Origin: Bacillota bacterium
Lineage (GTDB): Bacteria; Bacillota; Clostridia; Christensenellales; CAG-138
Length of the DNA: 64,000 nt
Direction: 5' to 3'
Assembly (NCBI GenBank): GCA_023459335.1
Contig: JAEWUO010000020.1
Location: 124,001-188,000, forward strand
A program made the translations under genes and the position numbers. Position 1 is the stretch's first letter. Each line of letters starts with the position of its first letter. The notes under the pieces are model-generated. The model was not told the DNA's origin. It did not search any database and was given only the letters and a program-made list of their open reading frames with translations. This document shows positions 21,409 through 29,337 of this stretch, piece by piece.

Positions 21409-22612
21409 GGACGGCTTCTGCGGCGCGCAGTGCGTGCACGGAATCCACGCAGAATTCGATGCGCGTTTCGCTCGTCGTAATCAGCCATATGTGAATATTT
21501 TCTTTGCGGAGCACGGAGAAGAGCTGCGAGGCGACGCCGTGCTGCAGCGACATGCCTGTGCCTTCCAGCGTGAGCTTTGTCAGGTCGTCCCTCGTGCGGA
21601 TCGTGCAGCCGTAGCCGTTTCGAGTGAGTTCGTTGATGGCGTTGAGCGCCTCGGAGAGGTCCTGTTCCCCGAGAGAAAAACCGATGCTCAGGCTCTGCTC
21701 GTCCGGCTCGGAGCAGGCGATCATATCAACAAATACGCCGTGGGCCGCGATGACGTCGAACACGCGGGATGCGAACGCGTCTTCCTTGGCAAACGAGCGG
21801 ATGACGACGGCCGCCTGCTTTTCCAGCGAGAAGAGGCGGGAAGCCGCGTCGTGTTCCGTCACGACATTTTTCATGTTGTACAGGCCCGTCTGCTTGCCGA
21901 CGAGGAACTTCGCTGCACGCAGCGCGCCCTGCGCGAATACCTGCTTGCTGAACGCGCGGTGCGTAATTTCGATGATTTCGTCGTTTCCGATGAACTGCAC
22001 CTGATGCTCGCCGACGACTGTGCCGCCGCGGACGGAATGGATGCCGATCTCGCTGTCCGTACGGCGTTTATTCTTTTCATGTCGGCCATAAACGAATTCT
22101 TCTTCCTCCGGCGAGATGGAAGCGATTGCGTTCGCGAGCATCAGCGCCGTGCCGCTGGGGCTGTCCACTTTTTTGCGGTGGTGGGTTTCGATGATCTCCA
22201 CATCGAAGTTTGCGCCGAGCGTGGAGGCCGCGAGCTGTATGAGCTCAAGCTGCAGGTTGACGCCAAGGGACATGTTTCCGGTTTGAAAGACGGGAATCTG
22301 ATCCGAGGCGGAGCGAATAAGTTTCAGCTCCCGTTCTCCGAGGCCGGTGGTTCCGATAACGACTGGGATTTTTTTCTCCAGCGCGTAACGCAGAATATCC
22401 GGTGTAGTCGCGGGCACGGAAAAATCGACGATGACGTCTGCCGATTCTTTTACATCGTCAAGAGTTTTATACAAGGGGCAGGCATACGCGGATGCGCAGT
22501 CGAACGGGTCGACGCCGGCGACAGCGGAAAAAGCGCCGCTCTGCGCTTGAATCGCTGCATACACGGCGCGTCCCATCTGACCGCAGATTCCGTTAATGAG
22601 TACCGAAATCAT
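21386..22612 (-). CDS. dapB: 4-hydroxy-tetrahydrodipicolinate reductase fused to a tandem aspartokinase-type ACT domain
   Basis: DapB reduces hydroxy-tetrahydrodipicolinate with NAD(P)H in the diaminopimelate/lysine pathway. Residues 1 to about 255 are a complete DapB: GICGQMGRAV nucleotide site, DFSVP, IGTTGL, the catalytic ETHHRKKVDSPSGTA and the usual ending TGLYNMKNVV. Residues about 265-408 are extra and resemble the two ACT domains at the end of aspartokinase (SRVFDVIAAHGVFVDMIACSE; GVASQLFSVLRKENIHIWLI, then TTSETRIEFCVDSVHALRAAEA). Normal DapB is about 250-270 residues, so this is a fusion. It is third in asd-dapA-dapB. AGGAGGACTGAT precedes the ATG. The ACT part may bind lysine or another amino acid, by analogy with LysC. 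Confidence 0.93.
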   Translation of the reverse strand: MISVLINGICGQMGRAVYAAIQAQSGAFSAVAGVDPFDCASAYACPLYKTLDDVKESADVIVDFSVPATTPDILRYALEKKIPVVIGTTGLGERELKLIRSASDQIPVFQTGNMSLGVNLQLELIQLAASTLGANFDVEIIETHHRKKVDSPSGTALMLANAIASISPEEEEFVYGRHEKNKRRTDSEIGIHSVRGGTVVGEHQVQFIGNDEIIEITHRAFSKQVFAQGALRAAKFLVGKQTGLYNMKNVVTEHDAASRLFSLEKQAAVVIRSFAKEDAFASRVFDVIAAHGVFVDMIACSEPDEQSLSIGFSLGEQDLSEALNAINELTRNGYGCTIRTRDDLTKLTLEGTGMSLQHGVASQLFSVLRKENIHIWLITTSETRIEFCVDSVHALRAAEAVREHFQIG

Positions 22613-22640
22613 ATCAGTCCTCCTAGGCTTGTTTGATGCA

Positions 22641-23516
22641 TCAGATCAGCTCGTATCCCTTCAGCGTGTCTTCGATGAGGCGCATGCTTGCTGAGGAAGG
22701 GGGGACAAGCGGCAGGCGAACGTCCGGTTCGCACAGCTGCATGAGGCCCATCATCGCCTTCAGCGGGATGGGGTTGACCTCGCAGAACGCGGCCTTCCAG
22801 ATCGGGATCAGCTGCAGCTGCAGCTGACGCGCAAGCTGGAGGTCTCCCTTAAAGAACGCGTCGCAAAGCGCGTGCATTTCACCCGGAACGATGTTCGCGA
22901 TCGTGGAAATAACGCCTTTGCCGCCGATGCTGAGCACGGGCAGAACGTGGTCGTCGTTGCCGGAATAGATGTCGCACTGAGGGGCGAGAGCCGCGAGGCT
23001 GACGATCTGCTCAATGTTGCCGCTGGCTTCTTTCGCGCCGACGATATTCTCGTGCGTGCAGAGTTCCGCCATGGTTTGCGGCAGGACGTTCAGGCCCGTA
23101 CGGGAGGGGACGTTGTAGACGAGAATCGGCGTTTCCACCGCATCCGCCACCGTAAAGAAATGGCGGACAAGCCCTTGCTGCGAGGTTTTATTGTAATATG
23201 GCGTCACGATCAGCAGCCCGTCCACGCCGATGGCTTCGGCGGACTTGCTGTTGGAGATGACTTCTTCGGTGTTGTTGCCGCCGGTGCCGGCGATGACAGG
23301 TACGCGGCCGTTGACGCGCTCCACGACAAACTGGATTACGCTCAGGCGCTCGTCCATCGTCAATGTTGAACTTTCACCGGTCGTTCCGCAGCAGATGATC
23401 GCATCGGTACGGTTTGCGATCTGAAGCTCGATCAGCCGGGTAAACGCCGTGAAATCGACTGCGCCCTTTTGAAATGGCGTGACGATCGCGACGCCGCTTC
23501 CGCGAAAAATTGACAT
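22641..23516 (-). CDS. dapA: 4-hydroxy-tetrahydrodipicolinate synthase
   Basis: DapA condenses pyruvate with aspartate semialdehyde, the committed step to diaminopimelate and lysine. The 291-residue TIM barrel has CGTTGESSTL near residue 42, the catalytic tyrosine in LVYNVPSRTGLN, and the Schiff-base lysine in IVGAKEASG near residue 162. The open frame runs further upstream (to 23600) but GGGAGGCG precedes the ATG at 23516, which matches family length. Four bases separate it from asd. Confidence 0.97.
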   Translation of the reverse strand: MSIFRGSGVAIVTPFQKGAVDFTAFTRLIELQIANRTDAIICCGTTGESSTLTMDERLSVIQFVVERVNGRVPVIAGTGGNNTEEVISNSKSAEAIGVDGLLIVTPYYNKTSQQGLVRHFFTVADAVETPILVYNVPSRTGLNVLPQTMAELCTHENIVGAKEASGNIEQIVSLAALAPQCDIYSGNDDHVLPVLSIGGKGVISTIANIVPGEMHALCDAFFKGDLQLARQLQLQLIPIWKAAFCEVNPIPLKAMMGLMQLCEPDVRLPLVPPSSASMRLIEDTLKGYELI

Positions 23517-23520
23517 TTTG

Positions 23521-24528
23521 TTACGCCTCCCACTGACGAATAAGTTCCTGCGCAATCTGCACGGCGTTGGTCGCCGCGCCTTTGCGGATGTTGTCCGCAA
23601 CGCACCAGAAGTTGATCCCGTTTTCCACGGAGAAGTCGCGACGCAGACGCCCTACATAGACGGGATCTGTGTCCGCAGCGTAGATCGGCATGGGGTAGAG
23701 ACCTTTTGAGGGATCGTCTTGAACGATCAGGCCTTCCGTGCTTTCCCAGAGCGCACGGATGTCCGCAAGCTCAAAGGGCTTTTCCAGCTCGACATTGATG
23801 CTTTCGCTGTGGCCGTGGAACACCGGTACGCGAACGGTGGTCGCCGTCACGCGCAAGTTCGGAAGGCCGAGGATCTTTCTTGTTTCATCGATCATCTTTT
23901 GTTCTTCCTTCGTGTAGCCGGTGTCGAGAAAAACGTCGATCTGCGGCAGCACGTTTCCCGCGATGGGGTGCGGGAACTTCTTTGGCGCTTCGCCCTTTAA
24001 GCCGTTTTCAAGGTCGCTGTAACCACCCATGCCCGCGCCGGAGACCGCCTGGTAGGTCGAGTAAATGACGCGCTTAAGGCCGTATTTGACGGAGAGCGGC
24101 TGAAGCGCCACCATCGCCTGTATGGTCGAACAGTTGGGATTTGCGATGATTCCTTTATTTTTATACATGGGGATATCGCCCGCATTCACCTCCGGAACCA
24201 CGAGCGGGATATCCGGGTCCATGCGCCAGGTGCTTGAATTATCGATGACCACCGCGCCGGACGCGGCGACGATGGGCGCGAAAATTTTCGAGGTGCCGCC
24301 GCCCGCGGAAAAGAGCGCGATATCGACGCCGAGATTCTTGAATGCATCCTCAGTCAGTTCGCGGACGGTATAGGGTTTGCCCATGAACTCGACGGTAGTG
24401 CCCGCGCTGCGCGCGGAAGCAAAGAGGAAGTATTCCGACGCGGGAAGTTTTCTCTCTTCCAGCACGCGGAGGAACATTCTGCCGACCATACCTGTAGCGC
24501 CGACGATCGCGATCTTGTATTGTTTCAT
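23521..24528 (-). CDS. asd: Aspartate-semialdehyde dehydrogenase
   Basis: Asd reduces aspartyl phosphate to aspartate semialdehyde, the branch point to lysine, threonine and methionine. The 335-residue protein shows the NADP motif IVGATGMVGRMFLRVLEER, the active-site cysteine in NPNCSTIQ near residue 127 and the substrate motif HPIAGNVLPQID. The start ATG (24528) matches the family start; its Shine-Dalgarno sequence is weak. It is first in asd-dapA-dapB. No aspartokinase gene is present in the window. Confidence 0.96.
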   Translation of the reverse strand: MKQYKIAIVGATGMVGRMFLRVLEERKLPASEYFLFASARSAGTTVEFMGKPYTVRELTEDAFKNLGVDIALFSAGGGTSKIFAPIVAASGAVVIDNSSTWRMDPDIPLVVPEVNAGDIPMYKNKGIIANPNCSTIQAMVALQPLSVKYGLKRVIYSTYQAVSGAGMGGYSDLENGLKGEAPKKFPHPIAGNVLPQIDVFLDTGYTKEEQKMIDETRKILGLPNLRVTATTVRVPVFHGHSESINVELEKPFELADIRALWESTEGLIVQDDPSKGLYPMPIYAADTDPVYVGRLRRDFSVENGINFWCVADNIRKGAATNAVQIAQELIRQWEA

Positions 24529-24586
24529 GGTAACCGTGTTTGCGTTTCTGAACGATTGGAACGCAGCCTTTCTTATAGTTAGGATG

Positions 24587-24615
24587 ATTTTAATAAATAT
24601 CCAATGGTTTGTCAA
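24587..24615 (-). promoter_or_regulatory. Promoter of the asd-dapA-dapB operon
   Basis: On the minus strand a perfect TTGACA (24610-24615), 17 bp and TAAAAT (24587-24592) form a strong promoter. The predicted leader is about 50 nt, too short for a lysine riboswitch or T-box. Confidence 0.75.
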
Positions 24616-24732
24616 ACAGGATCGACGATATTATAGGATATATATTTGCGGTGCCGCGGAATCTGTTGTACAATAAAAAATCGAACATGCGATCGGTATG
24701 GTTCATGAACGAATTGTAAACGAAAGCAAGCG

Positions 24733-24761
24733 TTCCTATATCATATGATATATATTAGGAA
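24733..24761. promoter_or_regulatory. Palindromic element upstream of the methyltransferase gene
   Basis: A 16-bp perfect palindrome TATATCATATGATATA (24737-24752) is flanked by TTCC on the left and GGAA on the right. It lies in the divergent gap between asd and the methyltransferase, about 30-50 bp before the latter. It could be a repressor operator or part of an AT-rich promoter. Confidence 0.35.
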
Positions 24762-24787
24762 TCGCGATGCGCGAAAGGAGACGGCGG

Positions 24788-25549
24788 ATGGCGCGGGAAT
24801 ACGGCGATTTTGCTGCCGTCTACGATCGGCTTATGGCGGATGTGGATTATGCAGCGTGGGCGGAATATCTCGCCTCTTTGCTGAAAAGCGGCGGGGTACA
24901 GCCCGGTGAACCGGTGCTGGACTGCGCCTGCGGAACGGGTGAGATCACACTTCGCCTCAGCAGGGAAGGATACCGCATGACCGGCGTCGACCTCTCGGAA
25001 CAAATGCTGGAAATCGCGCAGAAGAAGGCGCGAAAAGCCGGCTTGAAGATTCCGTTCGTCTGTCAGGACATGCGCTCGCTTTCGCTGCACCGGCCCGTCT
25101 CCGCGATCGTCTGCGCCTGCGACGGGGTGAACTATCTTCTCTCGGACATGGATGTGAGCGCGTTTTTCGTTTCCGCAAACCGCTCGCTGAAACCCGGCGG
25201 GCTGCTGCTGTTCGACTTCTCCAGCGCGTACAAGCTGGAGCACATGCTCGGCGGACAAACGTTCGGCGAAGATGGAGCGGACTGCACGTACCTCTGGCAA
25301 AATTGCTTCGATCCCGAATCGCGCCTTCTGGAGATGCGGCTTGCGTTCTTTTTACCCGACGGAACGGGCAAGTATACGCGATTCGACGAGCGGCATGTAC
25401 AGCGCGCGCACACGATCGACGAAATTTTCGCCGCGTTGGAACACGCGGGGTTTATGCTCGAAGGCGTTTACGACGCGTTTACGTGCAATGCACCGCATGC
25501 TGAGAGCGAACGAATCCAGTTCGCCGCGCGAAAGCGCAGCGCGAAATAA
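24788..25549 (+). CDS. Class I SAM-dependent methyltransferase
   Basis: This 253-residue Rossmann-fold methyltransferase has motif I LDCACGTGEITLRL near residue 45, motif II VDLSEQMLEIAQKKA, and the DGVNYL and SLKPGGLLLFDF motifs near residues 110 and 140. It resembles the small-molecule methyltransferases (methyltransferase 25 type) often found near hslO in Clostridia. The substrate cannot be told from the sequence. The ATG at 24788 follows AAAGGAGACGGCGG; an upstream in-frame ATG (24767) is before that site. Confidence 0.88.
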   Translation: MAREYGDFAAVYDRLMADVDYAAWAEYLASLLKSGGVQPGEPVLDCACGTGEITLRLSREGYRMTGVDLSEQMLEIAQKKARKAGLKIPFVCQDMRSLSLHRPVSAIVCACDGVNYLLSDMDVSAFFVSANRSLKPGGLLLFDFSSAYKLEHMLGGQTFGEDGADCTYLWQNCFDPESRLLEMRLAFFLPDGTGKYTRFDERHVQRAHTIDEIFAALEHAGFMLEGVYDAFTCNAPHAESERIQFAARKRSAK

Positions 25550-25581
25550 CTGAAAAAGAGAAAGAGAATCTGAACGTATCA

Positions 25582-26520
25582 ATGAAGACCAATGTTTTAC
25601 GATACAAACTTGAACAGAAAGACCGCCTGATCCAGTGCGTCGCGGCGGACGGTATGGTGCGCGTTTCGTTCATCTTCGGCACCAACCTTGTGAAGGAAGC
25701 GCGGCGCGTGCATGGCCTCTCCCGCGTGGCGACCGCCGCGCTGGGCAGGCAGCTTATGATGACCGCGATTATGGCTGCGGACCTGAAAGGCGAAAACGAC
25801 CTGGTGTCGACGATCGTAAAAGGAGACGGCCCCGCGGGCAGCATGATCTGCACAGGGAACAGACTGCTGGAGATCAAGGGCTCCGTATTGAACGGGGACG
25901 TCGAACTACCGCCAAACGAATCCGGCAAGCTCGACGTCGGCGGATTCGTCGGCCGCGAAGGGAAACTCTCCGTCGTCAGCGACCTTGGACTGAAAGAACC
26001 GTACGTTGGGTTGTGCAACCTCGTATCCGGAGAGATCGCGGTCGACTTCGCCAACTATTACTCTTCCAGTCTCCAACGGCCCGCGCTCGTCTACCTCGGT
26101 GTGCGCGAGCGCGCGGAAACCGGGGAGGTGCGCGCGGCTGCGGGCGTGTTCGCGGAGCCGCTGCCAGGCTGTCCGGAAGATGTGATTGACTGTCTGCAGG
26201 CGAAAAGCGCACAGATCGCGCGTTTTTCCGAGCGGCTCGACGAAGGTGAGACGCCGGAGGAACTGCTCGAGAGCGCGTTTGGCGAACTCGGGTTAACCTA
26301 TGCGGGAGAACGCGAGCCTGTATATCGCTGCGACTGTTCGAGGGAACGCATCGAGCGCGCGCTGATTTCGACCGGATACGACGAACTGACTGAAATGATC
26401 GAGGAAGACCACGGCGCGGAAGTTACCTGCCGCTTCTGCGACAAACGATATCAATTTACGGAAGAGGACCTGCGCTCACTGCTGCTTAGCGCGAGCGCGA
26501 GAGAAGATGAAGACGAATAA
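25582..26520 (+). CDS. hslO: Redox-regulated chaperone Hsp33
   Basis: Hsp33 is a holdase activated by oxidation, when four cysteines release zinc and form disulfides. The 312-residue protein contains the C-terminal zinc switch CDCSRERIERAL...CRFCDKRY (CxC and CxxC, about residues 252-285) and the core GMVRVSFIFGTNLVKEARR segment. It overlaps the next gene by 14 bp, so the pair is co-transcribed. Confidence 0.96.
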   Translation: MKTNVLRYKLEQKDRLIQCVAADGMVRVSFIFGTNLVKEARRVHGLSRVATAALGRQLMMTAIMAADLKGENDLVSTIVKGDGPAGSMICTGNRLLEIKGSVLNGDVELPPNESGKLDVGGFVGREGKLSVVSDLGLKEPYVGLCNLVSGEIAVDFANYYSSSLQRPALVYLGVRERAETGEVRAAAGVFAEPLPGCPEDVIDCLQAKSAQIARFSERLDEGETPEELLESAFGELGLTYAGEREPVYRCDCSRERIERALISTGYDELTEMIEEDHGAEVTCRFCDKRYQFTEEDLRSLLLSASAREDEDE

Positions 26521-28228
26521 GACGGGAAAAGTGATTCCGTTTTCCCAAAACGCTACGTTTTATATGAAGCGCGGCGCAAAGGAACTCGAAAAAAACGATC
26601 TGTTCGCGGCGATTGGGAAATACCGCGAAGCGTATGAGCGCGCTCCGGAAGACCCGGAGATCGCCATCGCGCTGGCGGAGATTTTAAGCCAGATGCAGCG
26701 GTTCGAGGAGAGCAACCGGATCCTGTTTCAGTTGATGACGGACAGCGAGGAAACACCGCCGGAGTGCCACTTTGGCCTTGCCTGCAACTATTTCGGCCTG
26801 CAGGATTATGACAGCGCGGCGGACAGCCTGGAAGATTATCTCGAGGCGGAGTCGGACGGAATTTTCGCTGCGGATGCGGAAGATTTTCTCGACCTGATCG
26901 ACGACGACGACGCGATGTATGAAACGACCGGCTTAAAAACGGACGACGATTACGAAGACAACGCCGTCTGCCATTTCGCGCGCACTCTTCTCGCAAGCGG
27001 GGACGTCCGGTACGCAATCGAGGAGCTGGAGCACCGGCTCGGGGAATCCCCAAAGTCGATTAAAGTACGAGAGCAGCTTGCCATCGCCTATTTCGTCGCG
27101 AACCGAAGGGATGAAGCGAAAAAGACCGCACACAGTCTCTTGAGCGAGGATCCTGCGGATGTGCTGGCAAACAGCACGCTCGCGCTCGCGGAGATCGAGG
27201 AAGGCAACCGCATTGCGGCGAACGCGCGTCTGGAAGAAATGATGAAACTCCGATCGCTTGAACCGGAGGAATTGCACAGCGTGGCCGTACTGCAGCTCGA
27301 CCTGGACCGCTTTGCCGACGCGGAGAAGACGCTCTCGCAGTTATTGCGCGTGATGCCGTACGATGAAAATGTGCTGCACAAATCAGGTTATGCTCGTTTT
27401 ATGCAGGGGGATGCGGACGGAGCGAAACAGTATTACCAGAAATTATTACGCATCGATCCGCACGATACGGTCGCGAAATATTACTTAAACCAATGCAAGC
27501 ACGCGGACGGCGCGCAGAAACGAACCAACGCGAAGTGGATCATACCGTATCAGGTGCCGTTTGGCGAGGCGTTCCGGCGTCTGAACCAAATCAACCGCAT
27601 GATTGCGCTGCCGCACGAGGAGCTTTACCGCATCTGGACGGAAGACGCCGCGTTTCGCGACCAGCTTGTCTGGGCGACGACGCTTTCGGATATGCGGGTA
27701 AAAAAAAGCATGCTTTCTCTCGTGTTCACCTTTGGAGACGAGCGGTCCGAGCGCATTCTGCGCGAATTCCTGCTGCGCACCGATCAGCCGGACGAACTCA
27801 AACGCGCGGTATTCGGAATGCTCAAGCACCTTGAGGCGAAAGAACCGTATATGGCTTACCTCAACGGCCGCTGGATCAAAGGACGCGTAAACATGCTCGA
27901 ACTGGACTACCGAATGCCCGCTTCTTATGAAAGCGTCATGCAGCTGATCATGCAGTATATGCTTGGTAACTGCCGCGAAGAATGTTCGATGGAAGCCGCG
28001 AATATCTTTAAACGCTATATCGATAGCCTGCAGCGGAAATTCCCGCGTATCTCCGCCGCGCAGGAAATTTCGATGGCTGCGGCGCTGGAGCTCCTCGCGA
28101 GGCGTTCCTGCGGGGAAACCGTAACGGAGGAGGAGATCGGGTCGGTCTACCGGGTAACGAGATCGCGCCTTAGAAACGCAATCACGAAGCTCTCCCCGTT
28201 TATCGCCGCACCGGAGGAAACGAAATGA
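26507..28228 (+). CDS. TPR-repeat protein with a helix-turn-helix-like C-terminus
   Basis: This 573-residue protein has several tetratricopeptide-like repeats over residues 15-325 (for example IGKYREAYERAPEDPEIAIALAEILSQ, written here as separate helices, and the later DGAKQYYQKLLRIDPHD). A helical domain follows, then a last segment (about 525-565) reading AAALELLARR, VTEEEIGSVYRVTRSRLRNAI. That ending resembles the cyclin-fold/HTH end of TFIIB-type proteins, but I base this on pattern only. It has no signal peptide or membrane segment. It overlaps hslO by 14 bp and the methyltransferase by 4 bp. Function unknown. Confidence 0.75.
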   Translation: MKTNKTGKVIPFSQNATFYMKRGAKELEKNDLFAAIGKYREAYERAPEDPEIAIALAEILSQMQRFEESNRILFQLMTDSEETPPECHFGLACNYFGLQDYDSAADSLEDYLEAESDGIFAADAEDFLDLIDDDDAMYETTGLKTDDDYEDNAVCHFARTLLASGDVRYAIEELEHRLGESPKSIKVREQLAIAYFVANRRDEAKKTAHSLLSEDPADVLANSTLALAEIEEGNRIAANARLEEMMKLRSLEPEELHSVAVLQLDLDRFADAEKTLSQLLRVMPYDENVLHKSGYARFMQGDADGAKQYYQKLLRIDPHDTVAKYYLNQCKHADGAQKRTNAKWIIPYQVPFGEAFRRLNQINRMIALPHEELYRIWTEDAAFRDQLVWATTLSDMRVKKSMLSLVFTFGDERSERILREFLLRTDQPDELKRAVFGMLKHLEAKEPYMAYLNGRWIKGRVNMLELDYRMPASYESVMQLIMQYMLGNCREECSMEAANIFKRYIDSLQRKFPRISAAQEISMAAALELLARRSCGETVTEEEIGSVYRVTRSRLRNAITKLSPFIAAPEETK

Positions 28229-29337
28229 AATATTTCGCGACCTGCAAACTGGGGCTTGAATCTCTTGTAACGCGACAGCTGCACGATCTCGGTATCGAGG
28301 TGCTGGAGACGGCGGATGCGCGCGTGGCGTTTTCCGGGGGACCTGCAGAGATGGCAAGGGCGCTGCTATGGCTGCGAACGGCGGAGCGCGTTCTGCTCGT
28401 CGCGGAGGAGTTCGACGCGGAGACGTTTGACGAATTATTCGAAAAGACGAAAGCCGTGCGCTGGAAACAATTTCTCAAGCCGGAAACAAACATTCACGTA
28501 ACCGGAAAATCCGCGAAGAGCGCGCTGTTTTCGGTCAGCGATTGTCAGAGTATCGTAAAGAAAGCGATTGTAGAGAGTCTGAAGGCGGCATACCGGACAA
28601 AAGAGATACCCGAAGGCGGGAGCGAGATCATCGTAGAGGTCGGCATTCTCCGAAACCGCGTTTCACTCTGCCTCGACTGCTGCGGCGCGGGACTATCGCG
28701 AAGAGGATACCGCACCTATAACGTCGCGGCGCCGCTGTCGGAAACTCTCGGCGCAGGAATCGTGCTGCTCTCGCGTTACCGCGCGGAAATGCCGTTGGTC
28801 GATCCCATGTGCGGCTCCGGCACTATGCCGATCGAGGCCGCAATGATCGCGCAAAACATCGCTCCGGGGCTTTTGCGCTCGTTTGCCGCAGAAGGCTGGT
28901 GGTTCCTCGATCCAAATATCTGGAAACTGGAACGGCAGCGCGCGGCGGATACAAGGACGGACCGGAAAATCGAAGTCCGCGGCTTCGACATCGACGCGCA
29001 CAGCATCGATCTTTGCAAGCAACACGCGAAAAAAGCGGGCGTTTTCTGCGACTGGCGCGTGCAGGACATCCGGAATTTTTCTCTGTACGAACAAAGCGGG
29101 GTTATCGTCTGCAACCCGCCGTATGGCGAACGGATGCTGGATAGGGAAGGCGCGCGGGAGCTTTGCCGCGTGATGCGGCGTGTGTTCTCGCCGTATCCCG
29201 GCTGGAGCGTCAACGTATTTTCCGGCATGCGGGATTTCGAGCAGTTCTATGGCAGGCGCGCGGATAAGCGAAGGAAACTCACCAACGGCGGCATGCCATG
29301 CACGCTGTATCAATACTTTGGAGTAAAGGACGTATGA
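28225..29337 (+). CDS. THUMP-domain class I RNA methyltransferase (RlmL/YpsC type)
   Basis: This 370-residue protein has an N-terminal ferredoxin-like and THUMP region (residues 1-160, starting KYFATCKLGLESLVTRQL) and a C-terminal Rossmann methyltransferase with DPMCGSGTMPIEAAMIAQNIAPG near residue 192 and the catalytic NPPYGERM near residue 296. Members methylate a guanine N2 in 23S rRNA (RlmL) or related RNAs. The single methyltransferase domain matches the Bacillota YpsC subgroup rather than the two-domain E. coli RlmKL. It is embedded by ATGA overlaps between the TPR gene and apgM. Confidence 0.9.
   Translation: MKYFATCKLGLESLVTRQLHDLGIEVLETADARVAFSGGPAEMARALLWLRTAERVLLVAEEFDAETFDELFEKTKAVRWKQFLKPETNIHVTGKSAKSALFSVSDCQSIVKKAIVESLKAAYRTKEIPEGGSEIIVEVGILRNRVSLCLDCCGAGLSRRGYRTYNVAAPLSETLGAGIVLLSRYRAEMPLVDPMCGSGTMPIEAAMIAQNIAPGLLRSFAAEGWWFLDPNIWKLERQRAADTRTDRKIEVRGFDIDAHSIDLCKQHAKKAGVFCDWRVQDIRNFSLYEQSGVIVCNPPYGERMLDREGARELCRVMRRVFSPYPGWSVNVFSGMRDFEQFYGRRADKRRKLTNGGMPCTLYQYFGVKDV

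Noticed and set aside
21395..22636. A 413-codon plus-strand frame opposite dapB
   Set aside because: Shadow frame; the opposite strand encodes clear DapB and ACT motifs with a good ribosome-binding site.
24528..24586. Lysine riboswitch before asd-dapA-dapB
   Set aside because: The predicted leader is only about 50 nt and shows none of the long lysine-riboswitch helices or a terminator.
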